Assembly (NCBI GenBank): GCA_030377865.1
Contig: JAUCGA010000043.1
Coordinates: forward strand, 1-43,441
Origin: Anaerolineales bacterium HSG25
Lineage (GTDB): Bacteria > Chloroflexota > Anaerolineae > 4572-78 > J111
Length of the DNA: 43,441 nt
Direction of reading: 5' to 3'
Of the stretch, positions 43,083 through 43,441 are shown one piece after another (position 1 is the stretch's first letter; every line of letters begins with the position of its first letter). Under the pieces are notes generated by a model. That model made no database searches. It was not told the origin of the DNA and worked only from the letters and a program-made list of their open reading frames with translations. A program made the position numbers and the translations under genes.

Positions 43083-43441
43083 ATGAAAAACCAACCGAAA
43101 TATCTATTATTAAGTTTGCCCATCATTTTAGCCATGCTGTCTATGAGTTGTAGCTTGTCGAGTCTGATGGGAGATGACGGCGGGTTAGAGCCAACCCCAA
43201 CCCGAACGCCCCTCCCGACCTTCACGCCTACGTCTGAGGGAGTGGGCTTTATCGAGGTCGCCCCGATTCCCACTGAAGATACTAGTCAGCCGGTTGAACA
43301 ACCAACGGACGAGGCTGTGGCGGTCGCTGACGCGGGCCAAACCGAAGAACAGACCGACGAACCGACTGAGGAACCGCTTGATGAGCCGACCCCTACCGCC
43401 ACCTTGGTCGTGCAAGACACTCCTACCCCAGAAGTTCCCCC
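43083..43441 (+). CDS. Thr-Pro-rich lipoprotein C (partial, cut by window end)
   Basis: 119 codons are visible, open to the last base. The start is ATG 43083 with GGAG 8 bp upstream. Lipobox MLSMSC (Cys23). Then LEPTPTRTPLPTFTPT and an acidic, Glu/Thr/Pro-rich stalk (EEQTDEPTEEPLDEPTPT). This matches lipoproteins A and B in plan, but the stalk is more acidic. The C-terminal domain lies outside the window. Third member of the cluster. Confidence 0.85.
   Translation, partial: MKNQPKYLLLSLPIILAMLSMSCSLSSLMGDDGGLEPTPTRTPLPTFTPTSEGVGFIEVAPIPTEDTSQPVEQPTDEAVAVADAGQTEEQTDEPTEEPLDEPTPTATLVVQDTPTPEVP

Overview
The window most likely comes from a Chloroflexota bacterium, probably an Anaerolineae-like lineage. 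This is inferred from gene style, not from a marker gene. It has secreted lipoproteins with long Thr-Pro-rich linkers, a giant secreted protein ending in VYLPLIVK, a fragment that looks like the start of a Chloroflexota-type nucleotidyl cyclase, and short genes separated by very repeat-rich spacers. No tRNA or rRNA was recognised.

Layout. Positions 1-6570 (+) hold a Cys-rich unknown protein, lipoyl synthase (lipA), a 956-residue fusion of a degenerate acyl-CoA-synthetase-like domain to a diadenylate-cyclase-like domain, and an isolated leuD-type small subunit. Positions 6590-23466 (-) form a block of five surface or secretion-related genes: a Thr-Pro lipoprotein, a one-TM protein, a 1032-residue exoprotein, an AAA ATPase with a PD-(D/E)XK-like end, and a 3327-residue exoprotein. 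The last has 28 RCC1 repeats, 14 LVIVD repeats, Ig-like domains and a C13/caspase-like peptidase. Positions 23860-25713 (-) are a small conflict-type operon: an immunity-like protein, a coiled-coil antitoxin candidate and a TumE toxin cut in two by an 871-bp element without an ORF. Positions 26684-29721 carry a cyclase remnant, a PhzF-family enzyme and an MscS channel with a cyclic-nucleotide-binding domain. Positions 31083-39228 hold a REC-PAS-SpoIIE phosphatase, class II DAHP synthase, a DUF3267-type membrane protease, an unknown hydrolase-like protein, a split XdhC pair and a small conserved protein. Positions 39940-43441 (+) hold an RmlD-like reductase and three consecutive Thr-Pro lipoproteins, the last cut by the window end.

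Almost every intergenic space is built from interspersed palindromic repeats, here called R1 to R10. R1 (about 91 bp) has terminal inverted repeats and visible target duplications. One copy sits inside an R2 copy and another interrupts the end of an R3 copy, so R1 behaves as a MITE. One repeat carries a sigma-70-like promoter and lies upstream of both the giant gene and the toxin operon. Two genes take their stop codon and last residues from repeats.

The candidates most worth following are the synthetase/diadenylate-cyclase fusion, the giant protein whose repeat counts (21 + 7 + 14) are all multiples of seven, and the ORF-less element with a structured-RNA candidate that splits tumE in frame.
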